In this document: one piece after another, positions 13,101 through 23,702 of the stretch
Numbering within the stretch: the first letter of the stretch is position 1
Layout: the number at the start of each line of letters is the position of its first letter
Assembly: GCA_963922205.1 (NCBI GenBank)
Contig: CAWUHX010000115.1
Location: 434,001-498,000 of the forward strand
Direction: 5' to 3'
Origin: Romanomermis culicivorax
Taxonomy: Eukaryota; Nematoda; Enoplea; Mermithida; Mermithidae
Length of the DNA stretch: 64,000 nucleotides
The notes under the pieces: generated by a model
Told to the model about the DNA's origin: nothing
The model's input: only the letters and a program-made list of their open reading frames with translations
Databases searched by the model: none
Translations under genes and position numbers: made by a program

Positions 13101-16100
13101 GCACTTCAGATGTCAACACAGTTTTATTCGAATCAAAAAATGTTGTAGCATAATTTTGTTTATTCGATTTTGTTCGCCTTTTATCATTAAAAAAATTCGT
13201 CTTTTTAACATGAAGTATCTCATTCTGAAAAAATTGCACTCTAAATGAAACATACTCTTTTGTTGTCGCTGCATCTGCTATTTCAAAGTAAATGGACTGT
13301 AATTCTCTACATCAAATACTTTCTGCAACTAATGTCATTTTCGTAGGTGTAGTGATGAATTTTGATTTTCCGGTATCATAAATGAGACCGGTAATTTTCT
13401 GCGGAGTTTTCAACTTCTCTACTTTGCAGACTATAGGAAACTTGATCAAGATTAATTAAAACTAAGTCTTTTTTAGATAATCTTACTTCATGGCAAATTT
13501 TTGAAATAAATTTATTGATCTCTGAAATTTTTGAAACATGATCCCCTAAAACTACAGTATTCGGTAATCACGCTAAGCCTGGTTGACGAATCTGTAAATC
13601 TCGCACGATTTAAATATCTGATACCAGGCTGATCTATACAGTAAATGAAGGAAACTAGAATCTCAGATCTCTCCTATTTACTGAAATATGGGTTTTCATA
13701 ATATTACGAAATCATGAGCGGGTACAGTTGTAATATACTATTAGTCATTTAGTACTGATATCAGTATTACTAGGTATATCAATATCACAGTAGATCGTAT
13801 AGAAGCTTAACAAAAACATCTTACCAAAACCAATAGTAGTCAAGCTCTGAAAGAAGAAGTAAAAACTCGTGAAAAAGTCCCAATCTTCCCAAAACGTATA
13901 AATCTTGGCGCACATTAGAATCCAAGCCCCAGTGACCAAAAGGGCCAGCCAAATGGGGAATTGACTGATATCTTCCGTACTTCTACGCCTTATCGAATTC
14001 TTTCTATCCTTGAATCTACGGTCGGCGGTCAACTGTTTGGCCAACACGTAAACGTTCCAAATAATGTAGCAAAAGTGTTTGCCTATGAACGCCAAATTGT
14101 ACAAAACCAACGGTATGCCTACCAGGGCATAGCACATGGTGAGAGAACGGCCCAAAACGGTCCTGGGCGCCATGTTTCCATAACCAATGGACGTGCATAC
14201 TGTTGCCGAATAGAACACCGATCCCCAGAAAGTCCATTCCGTGAAGTCTTCATGCGGCAGACCAAGTTTCCTGTGAAGTGAATTTTAGGATAACGAGTGA
14301 TAAATAGAAGTAAAGTCTGATAGCTATGAATTTGTAATGTTTTAGGTATGTGGGTGGTATTGTGCCTGGGTTCTAGCTACAAGTAGCGTTATGAGTTTGG
14401 TCTATAGATGTTCCTGACCTCCCTCCTAGCACACACACACTGGTCTAATGTACAGCAAATTTACTAAAGAAAACGACTGACTCGTACATACACAAAATTG
14501 ACCTACTGAACGAAAACAAAAAGAAATATGCATCCAAAAATACTTAGCATAATATAAACAAAGTGGCGATATGAAACAATAACAAAGATGGAGAAAAATA
14601 AGCTTATATTACAAACGAAATATGAGTACAAATGAAACTATAGACATTGGAAAAAGACGAAAAAATGCAAAAAAATGAAAACATGGGTGGTCCAAAAATA
14701 TACAGGGTGTCTCACATATCTTACAAATTCAGCTAGCAGAAAGTTTCTTTTTGTCTCATGTGAAAGATTAATAAAGTCCTAAAGAGCAAACTGAAAGGAA
14801 ACTATAGCTTCATGGAACAGAACAAATTTCAATTTTCGTCTATCGCTGAAGTCAGCCTGTGAAAACAAGCTGCAAGCTTTTTTATTTGCATTCCCTGGTT
14901 TGAGAAAATGGCGCCGTTTTCTTCATGTCCTGCTACTAGCTGTGAAATACTACCTCCATTGAACTTTATGGAATTCAGGATTCGCCTCTTTCCTTTTGTA
15001 TGTGCCAGTGGATAAGAATTCAGGAATAATGCTACACTTGAAATCCTCCAATTCATACTTTCAACTGCAGAATTGCATACTACATACCCTACGAATTCCT
15101 TAGGAAGCCAGTTGTAAATTCTAAAATCATGCTCGTGTTGTAATTATGCTGGCGTATACCCTCGGCAACCTGTCTGCGGTTCTTGGGAGATCCAGTGAGG
15201 TACGGCCCCTGATGCTAACTCTGAACCTACAGTACCTAGCTGAAACTGGTTGTGCGAAGAAATTCATTGTTAATAGAACAAGATCGGAACAGAAGACAAA
15301 TGTTAGGTGCCAACTCCAAATACAAAACACAACTGCCGAACTAGCCACAGGCACAAGGATTCCTTTACCCGACCCTGCGCAAAGAGCCACAGGGGTTCTT
15401 GGATACTGAAATACGCGGCCCAAGCAGCCTGGCCCCCTATGGGACTGAAACTGAAACTTCCTCAGGTAAAAACTGAGACAGAATTACCTGTCTCCGACAC
15501 TCACTCACTGAACCTTTGATCAAAAGAGTCGTTGACTTTCCTCTGGCCATGCTTGGCTCCCCCTGGCACAACAACCACGGTGTATAAACAAAAAAACGGT
15601 AGTAATAATTAATAGTGGCGCACGCGTTCGCGCTCTTCTCTGTGACCACCACTCGCAAAACGATAAGTTAACAATAATGAATCAACTGCACAACGGCGTG
15701 CCTAACATCAATATTGCATGTTATATGCATAACTTTCGCGCTATCCATTTGTTTGTTTTTTGGGCCAAAAATGTTGTGACACAAACCGTTTTATCGGTTT
15801 GTTTACTTAATAATAATTGGAAACACTTTAACAACAAAGAAACTCTAGAAGATAAAAATGTAGTAATTAGAGGACCAAAGGTCAGAGGAATTGACCCTCT
15901 GACACTCGTTATATTGCAATTAATAGCTACGAGAGCCAATATAACTTTACGTCAACGGTTTTTGCTACTGGACTTATTCACATTGAAATTTGTATAAATG
16001 CAGATGGTTAGTCAGACAACACCATCAGAATTCTTAACAAGGTAGAAAGGTGTATAGCGGGATCCCATAATAAGAAAACATTATCAGTGAGTATGCATTT

Positions 16101-17388
16101 TTTTAAGTGTCTGTATTCGTTATGGCTCCTGAGGTCGGATATTAAATACAGATAAACCTTCAATTGATCTGCAAATTTATGCAAATTTGTGTGTAAAAAG
16201 CCTTGGCGCAAAAATGTTTATTTTAAAATTGCTTTAGATTCCTGTTTGCTTATAACGTATAGGACTTCAGAATGTCTCGTGACATAAAAAAAAATTACGT
16301 CATATGGTATCCACCGGCCATCAATTGTTTTTCGACAAATGGAAGTTGGCAAGTTCAAAAAAGAAATCTTGTTTCTCCTAAGAGAAGTTTATCAGTTCTG
16401 CCTTGAGTTGGTTCAGCTAAAATCAAGCCTGAATAAATTTAGATAATGATCACATTTATGCAAATCTTGCAGTTCAAATCTAGTTAGTGCAAGCGTGATG
16501 AATTGAAAATAATTATGGTTTGATGTATTGTAACATGTGCCGCAAGGAATCTTTATTCCGCGGTAACTTTGTTTGTACGCCAGTCCACTGTGTGAAGTGC
16601 GAAATATACTGGCGTGAATTAGAGTAAAATCGATCGGAAATGAGACCTTTGCTACTCCAAAGTTTACTATAACCAACCAACATTTTTCTACAGTATGCAC
16701 GAAGCTGAATGCTGCTAACTACCATAGATCAAGAACTACTGAACTCTCTACGCATTTTTACAACAACGACCGTGACATCACCGTATAATACTGTTGTTGA
16801 TTTGCACTAGAAATCTCAAGGATTTTGGAGTATTTTTAGTCAACTTTTTTTAGTTAATCAACTCAAGTCTTACTGTAAGTACCTGGCATACACCAACAAA
16901 TCTTTCTTCAACGATATCAAAAAATCGTAATCGCAAGAAAAATTCGTCACGTTCCACCACTGCTCGGTGGCATTTTCGTCAGCGGTAAAATTCGCGTAAT
17001 CGTCCAATAATTTGCATATTTTGCGCGACGTTTCATTCATCAACTTTTCATTTTTTTCGAAGACGGAATTTTGCGACAGTCTCGCGTTTTTACCTTCTAT
17101 GGTCCAAAAAATCACGCCTCCCAAAGCCGAATAGCCGATCAACAAAAAAATGGGCAAAAATTGGCGAAGCTTTTCCCGCGTCAAACTCATGATTGTTCGA
17201 AAATTCGACGTTTTACGACGGTTGGAAAGAAAATTTTCTTGCCGAAGATCCATTTTACCGAGATCCGTCTCGAAATTGAGTTTTTTAATTTGATCTTTTT
17301 CGGGTGATGATCCGGCGTTGGTAACGTGGGACCCATTTTGGACAGCGCTATATTGGCAGTAATCGAAGGCGGTTCCTTTTTTCGTCAT
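10158..17388 (-). CDS. TWK-type two-pore-domain potassium channel 1
   Basis: K2P leak channel subunit, 536 residues from three phase-matched exons: 17388-16883, 14270-13825, 10816-10158. The N terminus is cytoplasmic (about 75 residues). M1 is at about 77-97, followed by an extracellular cap with several N-glycosylation sequons (NFTADENAT, NVTNFS). The first pore is TSIGYGN (195-201), M2 about 207-230, M3 about 274-293, the second pore TTIGFGD (313-319, split by the last intron), M4 about 329-348. The roughly 185-residue cytoplasmic tail is charged and contains three short VQV/CQV/VQT motifs (427-451). Two filters and four helices define the family; nematodes have many paralogues, so no individual twk name is given. 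The ATG at 17388 is the first in frame; an upstream exon cannot be excluded. Introns are 2.6 and 3.0 kb, the first holding a solo LTR. Confidence 0.9.
11019..11264. mobile_element. MITE family A copy in K2P channel 1 intron 2
   Basis: Best-preserved copy: left end TATAGTCTGTTTTTCTTGAA followed by ATGCTTCCAAATAATAAAA, right end CTATTTGGAAGC..AAAAAAACAGAC. The ends are imperfect inverted repeats of about 35 bp. A second fragment of the right end (11265-11295) and a diverged left end (11291-11410) follow, suggesting tandem insertion or local duplication. Confidence 0.7.
11295..13824. other. Remainder of K2P channel 1 intron 2
   Basis: AT-rich intron with no supported exon. Several short frames (for example near 11980-12260 and 12609-12917) show no recognisable domain. 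Stretches such as 11740-11830 and 12640-12730 share short G/A-rich phrases with each other and may be remnants of the same repeat. Confidence 0.4.
15136..15904 (-). repeat. Solo LTR, diverged relative of the full-length element's LTR
   Basis: A 769-bp segment starting TGTTGTAATTATG and ending GACCCTCTGACA. It shares with the LTRs at 21726-22510 and 34542-35326 the phrases TGCGGTTCTTGGGAGATCCA near one end and AGAGGACCAAAGGTCAGAGG at the other, but differs widely between. It is flanked by the 4-bp direct repeat CTCG (15132-15135 and 15905-15908). The orientation given is inferred from the full element. It sits inside intron 1 of K2P channel 1. Confidence 0.85.
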
Positions 17389-17753
17389 GACGTCAAAAAA
17401 ACAGTTGAAGGTAGGGAAATCCTCGGTTGATGAGGTACGGTTATTGAGAAGTAAATTTTTGTTCTGAAAAATGAGAGTAGAAGACTGACGCCAGAGTCAC
17501 TCGGGACCATAATTGAGTGAAATTTTAGAAAATCCAATTATTAGAAAAACATTCTCGAATGACGAAAGCTATTGTCATAACAGAAGATTTGGTCGCAGAT
17601 TATAAAGACAGGAATGCAGCCATTAATTTTGTTGAAATACTGGCGCTTGGTCTAAGGGCAGAATTGAAAATTGACAAATTTCCTGTCGTAATTTCTTTTT
17701 TAAATGCGTCCATAGTCATGTGTATCAACATCAAATACTGATGCTGTGGTACT

Positions 17754-17885
17754 GGGTCTGGATTCATCAAAGAGACTTAAGCTCCAGCTGAGCTGCAGCT
17801 TAACGGAAATGGAATAACATATAGAGTTAAGCTACAGCATAAGCTGCAGCTCAGCTGGAACTTACGTCTCTTTGATGAAACCGGC
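17754..17885. mobile_element. Foldback element family B, short copy
   Basis: Almost all palindrome: left arm CATCAAAGAGACTTAAGCTC then CAGCTGAGCTGCAGCTTAA, right arm TAAGCTGCAGCTCAGCTGGA then ACTTACGTCTCTTTGATGAA and ACCGGC. Only about 30 bp separate the arms. The longer relative is at 46491-46738. It lies about 370 bp upstream of the K2P channel 1 start codon. Confidence 0.75.
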
Positions 17886-18219
17886 ACCGGGTGTTTATAC
17901 AGTCACAACCAGCAACTAGCCCTGGAATGTCTCCAGTAAAAATCCAGAAATAATGCGTGAGTAATGTTACACTAAATTTTCTGCCAATAGGTTCTGTTTA
18001 CACATAAATTTGCATATATGCGGTAGACATTGAAAAGTTTGTCTACACCCGATCTCAGTAACTATTGAAGCATATTTAATGGCAAAAAATGCATTCAATA
18101 GACCATATCGGAAACAATGCTAGTAAAATGAAAATTGACAAAAATTAACACCGCCATTTAGGTCGTATACACAAACTTTTGACTAAAAAATTTTGCACTC
18201 AAAAAATCAATTGTGTGCC

Positions 18220-18955
18220 GTTACTTCTAATGTCCCGTTAATTCTAACGTTACTTCTAACTAATGTGATAGATCAAAAAGCTTGAAAAACAAATTTGCAT
18301 AATTCGATCCTCACGGGTAGCTTCTAGCATTACACCGCATGCAAACTTAAGCCTAAGCCTGAGCCTAAGCCTAAGCCTAAGCCTAAGCCTAAGCCTAAGC
18401 CTAAGCCTAAGAATAAGCCTAAGCCTAAGCCTAAGCCTAACCCTAAGCCTAAGCCTAAGCCTAAGCCTAAGCCTAAGCCTAAGCCTAAGCCTAAGCCTAA
18501 GCCTAAGAATAAGCCTAAGCCTAAGCCTAAGCCTAACCCTAAGCCTAAGCCTAAGCCTAAGCCTGAGCCTAAGCCTAAGCCCTAGCCTAAAAAATCAGCA
18601 TGAACTAAGCAAATTAAAATCAGCATAAAGAAAGAAAAGTAAAACACGACTAATTCGTAAGAGACGATACAGATATTAAGAGACTTGAGACAATGATCAA
18701 AGAAGCAAGGAAGTCAGAAATAACATATTTAAAGTGACTAATTTATATTTAAATCGCATTTGCAAAAAATATAATTAATGAAAAGCAAAAAAATATCGCT
18801 CTATCCGTTGATATTTTTAGCTTCGTGCAATCTAAAATATTTTCTGTGTTAGAAGTAGACGTTAGAAGTAACGGGAATTTTTGATGTTCGATTGCATTAA
18901 TTAGAAGTAACGGGATTTTTTGCATTATTAGAAGTAACGGGATATTAGAAGTAAC
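18220..18955. mobile_element. Inverted-repeat element enclosing telomeric hexamers
   Basis: Left boundary GTTACTTCTAATGTCCCGTT (18220) with a second GTTACTTCTAAC unit. The right side carries four inverted copies of TTAGAAGTAACGGGA between 18849 and 18955, ending ATATTAGAAGTAAC. The ends are thus inverted repeats made of short tandem units. Inside lies the GCCTAA array (18346-18590) plus about 250 bp of AT-rich DNA without an ORF of note. No target duplication could be fixed. Confidence 0.55.
18346..18590. repeat. Interstitial nematode telomeric repeat (GCCTAA/TTAGGC)n
   Basis: About 40 hexamers of GCCTAA on the + strand, the complement of the nematode telomere unit TTAGGC. Variants are GAATAA, CCCTAA and GCCTGA units. 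The GAATAA variant recurs at 18411 and 18507, and the CCCTAA variant at 18441 and 18537; both spacings are 96 bp (16 units), so part of the array has been duplicated as a block. Confidence 0.95.
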
Positions 18956-19540
18956 AAGACAGAACCAAAAAATCTCACAGGTTTCCAATTTAACTGAAAA
19001 TCTCAGTGCCTGCATTCCACTAATTATTTAGAAGGATTTCAAGAAAAACATTCCAATAATTATCTACCTATTTTCTGCAATACGCAATTCTGAATTTTTG
19101 TGAAGCTCGAAATAGCTCCGCAGCAGAATAAAGTCTCAGTTTTTCATCTCATAGGATACTTTTTCGATATTAGCTGGTTCTGCCGAATGCGATTGGTTGC
19201 ATGTTTATATCTTTTTCCTTCGATCAAGTATATAAGCTAATTTTCTGCTCTTTGCACATTGATGCTGATTTCCGTTTAAAGAAATTCTACAGGGAAGAAC
19301 GGTTTGTGTAATGTGGCTCTATTTGCTGTAAGTTATCGAATGCACTACAGAACGTGTAAATTCAGAATTTACATTTGTAAACCTTCCTTCGTCATAGATT
19401 CAGTAGTCTACATCTCAACCTGCCTACTTCTATTACCGTAAGTTTTGCTAAAGATCAATTATTTTTTTGATTTTCCCTCCGCTGGCATTTACCATCTTTC
19501 CAAATTGGGTGAATTCGAAAAACTTCTTGATAGACAAGCT

Positions 19541-19722
19541 TATAGTCTTTTGTTATAAAGTGCTTGTAAAATTGAAAAATGACAAAATCAAGTACCACTC
19601 TGAAAGTCGTTTACATTTGAGCAGTCTTGCAGACAATTATAGTTCAGTGGAAAATCATAAAAATATCACGTCGTACTTACAACTACTATAATTAACAAGC
19701 ATTTCAAGAAGAACAGAGTATA
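19541..19722. mobile_element. MITE family A copy (diverged)
   Basis: Ends TATAGTCTTTTGTTATAAAG and CAAGCATTTCAAGAAGAACA followed by GAGTATAG are inverted versions of the family ends. The interior CACTCTGAAAGTCGTTTACA matches the copies at 21301 and 63484. Confidence 0.55.
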
Positions 19723-21300
19723 GCTACGGACTGATTCAATGCAATCAATGATTTTTGGAGATAAAGTACGCGACATTTTCTATAGCAAATTATAATTTTT
19801 AGAAAATTGGACGTAGTTCCCTGCGTCTTTTCTTGCATCAAGTTCTAGACAGAGTTAAACCACACGTGAATTTTAGTTACAAGCTTCCATTACTGTAACT
19901 ACTGGGTGGTCCATAAAACATTACGTATGCTCGTTTGGATATAAGAACAAGTAGCGTGTTGCATTTTCTCCAAATCATAACCAAGGATATTCACGGGGTA
20001 CGAATGGAGGACAGTTCTCAATTTTTCTAATTTTTCATTTGTTGCTTTAGGAGCATTCTCGGGCACTATAGTTCACATTCGTTCCTGATATGCAAGACTT
20101 TCTACGCATGGTTCGACGCCTTGTTACAAACGAAAAATTAACAGATATTGCTGACAAATTGTAACTGACGAAAATTTTAAGACGGAACTTTCGTTCATTA
20201 CAAAAGGCACCGCCTGCTTTCAAAAATAATCAAGAATCAAAGTCTAGTCAAGACACTTATCACTTTTCCTACAGAATATTTTGTATATCGGAGTTCATGT
20301 GAAAATGAATGAACTATAGAATTTGAGCAGACCACCTCAAAAAATATAAGAGGACGGGAATTGAAGGTACCTATATAATTTTATTTTTTAAAACGGTCAA
20401 CGTTCTTCGTGTACTGTTGTCTGCTGCTATCTTAAACTAGGGCATGGAAAGATTTCTTTGTATTCACCGTAGTAAAAGAAAATATACTCTAAAGGCCCTG
20501 TCATACTTCGCCGACCAGTACCGGCTGGGAAGTATGAATAGATTTTTCTGATTTTCGCGGCGCCGCGCGGTACCGCTTTCAATGTTCAACTCAAACGAAA
20601 TTTTCGAACAACTCTTGTGTTATAAAGCTGTAATATATTATTACTGTAACATATTGATACACACTATAACATCTGCATATGCAGTTCAGTCGTATTTTTT
20701 ACATGAATTTTGAATTATGACGCTATGCAAGTCTCATTTGATCATGCCTCATAATAATATATGCACAACATAGAAATTCTGTGGGCAGTCAGCCAGTACA
20801 AGCTGCATGTTTTTCTAAGGTCGAAGCAGCATGTTTTTCAACCTACATTAGCCAAGCATGTGAAATTATTTGCTTGGACAGCATTTTTTGAAGTTTTAAC
20901 GCTACTTCTTTGAATCAAGTATGCTTCGTTTCCTCTTTGAATCAAATATGCTTCGTTTCTTCTTTGAATCAAATATGCTTCATTTAGAGAGATCGTTTAA
21001 TTACGGTATCATTTTCATTCATGATGACTTTATCTTCTCTCTTGATCATTTTTTCGTTCGTCATCTTCTCAATCATTGTAGGGGGTCAGATCTGCTGGGG
21101 GGTCAATAGCCCCAAACTCCCCTCCACGTGCATGTATGCTAAATTAGGAAAAAATTCATCCTACATTCTGAAAAATCCATGATTGACAAGTTTTGGCCAT
21201 GCACTCAGAAATTTTCCTAATGAAGTTTTTTCTGTAATTTTATCCCAGAGGAATTATTTGACGTTTTCAGAATTAGATTTTCAGGAAGACTGGAAATATG

Positions 21301-21494
21301 TATAGTTCGTTTTTATGAAATGTTTGTAAATTGAAAATGGACAAAAAATGGATCGCCCTCAAAGTCGTTATAGGATTTTTGGCGTAAAAATATCGTGAGG
21401 ATCAGTTTAGCAGACTCTTTAAATTATAAAAATATAAAATGGTACTTGCTTTCCACTTTTTTACTCACAAGCATTTCCAGAAAAACAGACTATA
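21301..21494. mobile_element. MITE family A copy (diverged)
   Basis: Starts TATAGTTCGTTTTTATGAAA and ends CAAGCATTTCCAGAAAAACA then GACTATA. The interior contains TGGTACTTGCTTTCCACTTT, a phrase seen in most copies. Confidence 0.6.
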
Positions 21495-21725
21495 AGTTCT
21501 TGTGATTACAAAGTTTACAATAGAGACATGAATGTGGAAAATTATTAATATGCAAAATAGGTGTAAACACGTTTCCATGGCCTGATATTGTCTTAGAAAT
21601 AAGCCAAGTGCAATTAACAGTTCTAAAAACGATAAAAAACAACAGTGCTTGCAAATTTTTTGCGAAAGTTTTTATTCAGAGAGCAAAATCCGAAAGTGAA
21701 AAAGCGAAGCCGCACAGCGAAGTAT

Positions 21726-22510
21726 TGTCGTATTAAGTGCTCGTACACCCTCGGCTACCTTGCTGCGGTTCTTGGGAGATCCAATCTGGTACGGCCCCTG
21801 ACGCTAACCCGGTGCTAGAAACAATCCTACGGCAGGTCACGCAGTCTTGAGAAACAAAGATATTTATTCTGGAACTGACACAAGTGCAAATACAACCGTG
21901 AGCAAGTGGTAAACGAAATACAAAATGCCAAAATATGAATACGAACACTGGTTTCCTCCCTAAGTCGCTGACCCTTCTTAAGTCCCTGTACACAGAGTCC
22001 CAGGGACTTTCGGGTATCTTAATCCACGACCTAAGCTGAACGCCTGACGCAGTAGTCTGTCTACCTGCTGAACAACCACTCACTCCTCTCCTCGATCAGG
22101 TTTGAACGTCGAAAATCTTCTCAGGTCGCGGGAGATCCTCTAGACGAGTCCGCGACGCGAAGATCGAAGACACACAACAATACGAACAATAAAATGCGTC
22201 CGCTATTCTTCCACAGTTGCCACGGGTCTTCTTCGAAGACGCAAAAGAAACGCGACCGGTTCACAATAAGACGTAATAATAATAATAATGAAACAAACTG
22301 CAACGCGTCTAGCATCGACTTGCCAGATGCATGCAAAACATTCACGTCACCATTTATGTATTTTTTGAGCCAAAAATGTATATGACACAAACCGTTTTAC
22401 TGGTTTGTTTGCCCAAGAATAAATGAAATCACTTTAACAACAAAGGAGTTTTAGAGAATAAAAATGAGGTAGTTAGAGGACCAAAGGTCAGAGGAATTGA
22501 CCCTCTGACA
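21726..22510 (-). repeat. 3' LTR of the retrotransposon
   Basis: 785 bp. On the minus strand it starts TGTCAGAGGGTC after a polypurine tract and ends ..AATACGACA, with TG..CA termini. A possible poly(A) signal (AATAAA on the minus strand) is at 21863-21868. The frames of 116 and 89 residues in it occur identically in both LTRs and are not supported as genes. Confidence 0.95.
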
Positions 22511-22522
22511 TCCCTCCCCCCC
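22511..22522 (-). promoter_or_regulatory. Polypurine tract (plus-strand primer site)
   Basis: The minus strand reads GGGGGGGAGGGA immediately before the 3' LTR, the expected position for RNase H-resistant priming. Confidence 0.85.
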
Positions 22523-23702
22523 AAAGGCAAGACTTTTCCCGCCAGTGAAGGGAAAAGTCAGGAGGTCCCCCAAGGGCCCCAGACCCTCGACGCCGACGAC
22601 CGACGCCTCCAATCGTTCCAAAAAGACGACGCTACGCGCCGTTGACGCAATTGTATACAATAAAAAATAAAATGTCCGTATCGAACGGTATCGTTCCACT
22701 ATGGGGCCAATGGCGCCGGGTGCTACCCCCGACGCTAAAAAAGTTCATGAATAAGAATGCCCCGTGGGCCCGTTGTCCCCGAATAATAAAACAAAGAATA
22801 AAATGTTCGAACGAATAGCGTTCGCGGCGCTCGGGCCGAATTTGATAGAATAAAAAATAAAATCGTTTGACCGGCGGCAACCCCCGCGGTGCCCGGGTTA
22901 AGTTGTGGGCCGCTCCCCACTGCCGTCGATGTGTATATTATCGGCGGCTCCTCCTTCATCGATTTTGGCGTTCGTCTCCGTCCTCTCCGGAGGGGGGGTT
23001 ATTGACTGTGGAGAGCCCGCAAGACTTTCGCACTTTCCGCCACCGTTGTTCCTCTGGCCCCTTGGCCGGACACTGGCCCCCCCAACGCCTTTGGTATTAT
23101 CTGCCCCCAGGGAGAAAGGATGCCCGAAAACCAAATCCTCTGGCCCTTTGGCTGTCTAGATTTTGAATCAAAAATATTTATGGTATTTGTTGTTAAAGTG
23201 ATTTTGCCTTATTAAAGGGTAAACTTAAACCAGTAACACGGTCTGTGCCACAAAAAAGAATTTGAAGTGAAAATATGTTTTGGAAAAAAGGTAAAGAAAA
23301 ATGTAAAAAATGGTTACGCGAAAGCTGCCTACACACTGCATGATGCTAGTTGGCGACTGCATTGGAAGGAAAAAGAATGGCCAAAATTTACGCAAATACG
23401 AGATTTGGATTATCATTTACAAGTTCACCGAAAATGAGGTACAAAATATGCTCGTGCAGGTTCGAATAAAATAAAACACAGACGAAGAGAAAAAATAAAC
23501 GAAACAAACTGAGATTAGTACAAAAGGCAATTTTAAGGCAATTTTAAAAGTGGCACAACCGGGTTTTTTTTTGTTTTGTAATGCTAACGCACGGGAAAAA
23601 AAAGAAAATAAGTGACCTATGCAATATCCGAAAAGTTTACAACGTGAAATGATTATGCTTATAGTGACCTCACAAAGAGTGGGGTCATTGTTAACAAATA
23701 AT
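22523..23702 (-). other. GC-rich noncoding 3' region of the retrotransposon
   Basis: Between the second ORF and the polypurine tract. It holds a hairpin (stem GACTTTTCCC / GGGAAAAGTC, 22531-22559), three A-rich tracts ending in AATAAAAT (about 22656, 22782, 22846) each near an imperfect palindrome such as GTTCGAACGAATAGCGTTCG, and a G/C-rich stretch at 22880-23160 in which GGGCCAGAGG recurs. Several overlapping short frames are open on the minus strand, but none resembles a known protein. Confidence 0.6.

Larger units (their letters stand above)
18956..21725. other. Intergenic AT-rich DNA with repeat fragments
   Basis: No gene is supported. It contains MITE family A copies (19541-19722, 21301-21494), a triplicated unit of about 27 bp (20905-20985, CTTTGAATCAAATATGCTTC), and a short GC-rich patch at 20500-20580 including CGCGGCGCCGCG. 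A transposon-end-like phrase, ACTGGGTGGTCCATAAAACA, is at about 19901. Confidence 0.5.

Noticed and set aside
18346..18590. A true chromosome end
   Set aside because: Unique sequence and genes continue on both sides; the array is interstitial and bounded by inverted repeats.
21733..22390. 116- and 89-residue frames inside the LTR, also at 34549-35206
   Set aside because: Present in both LTRs only because the LTRs are near copies; no domain and wrong place for a gene.
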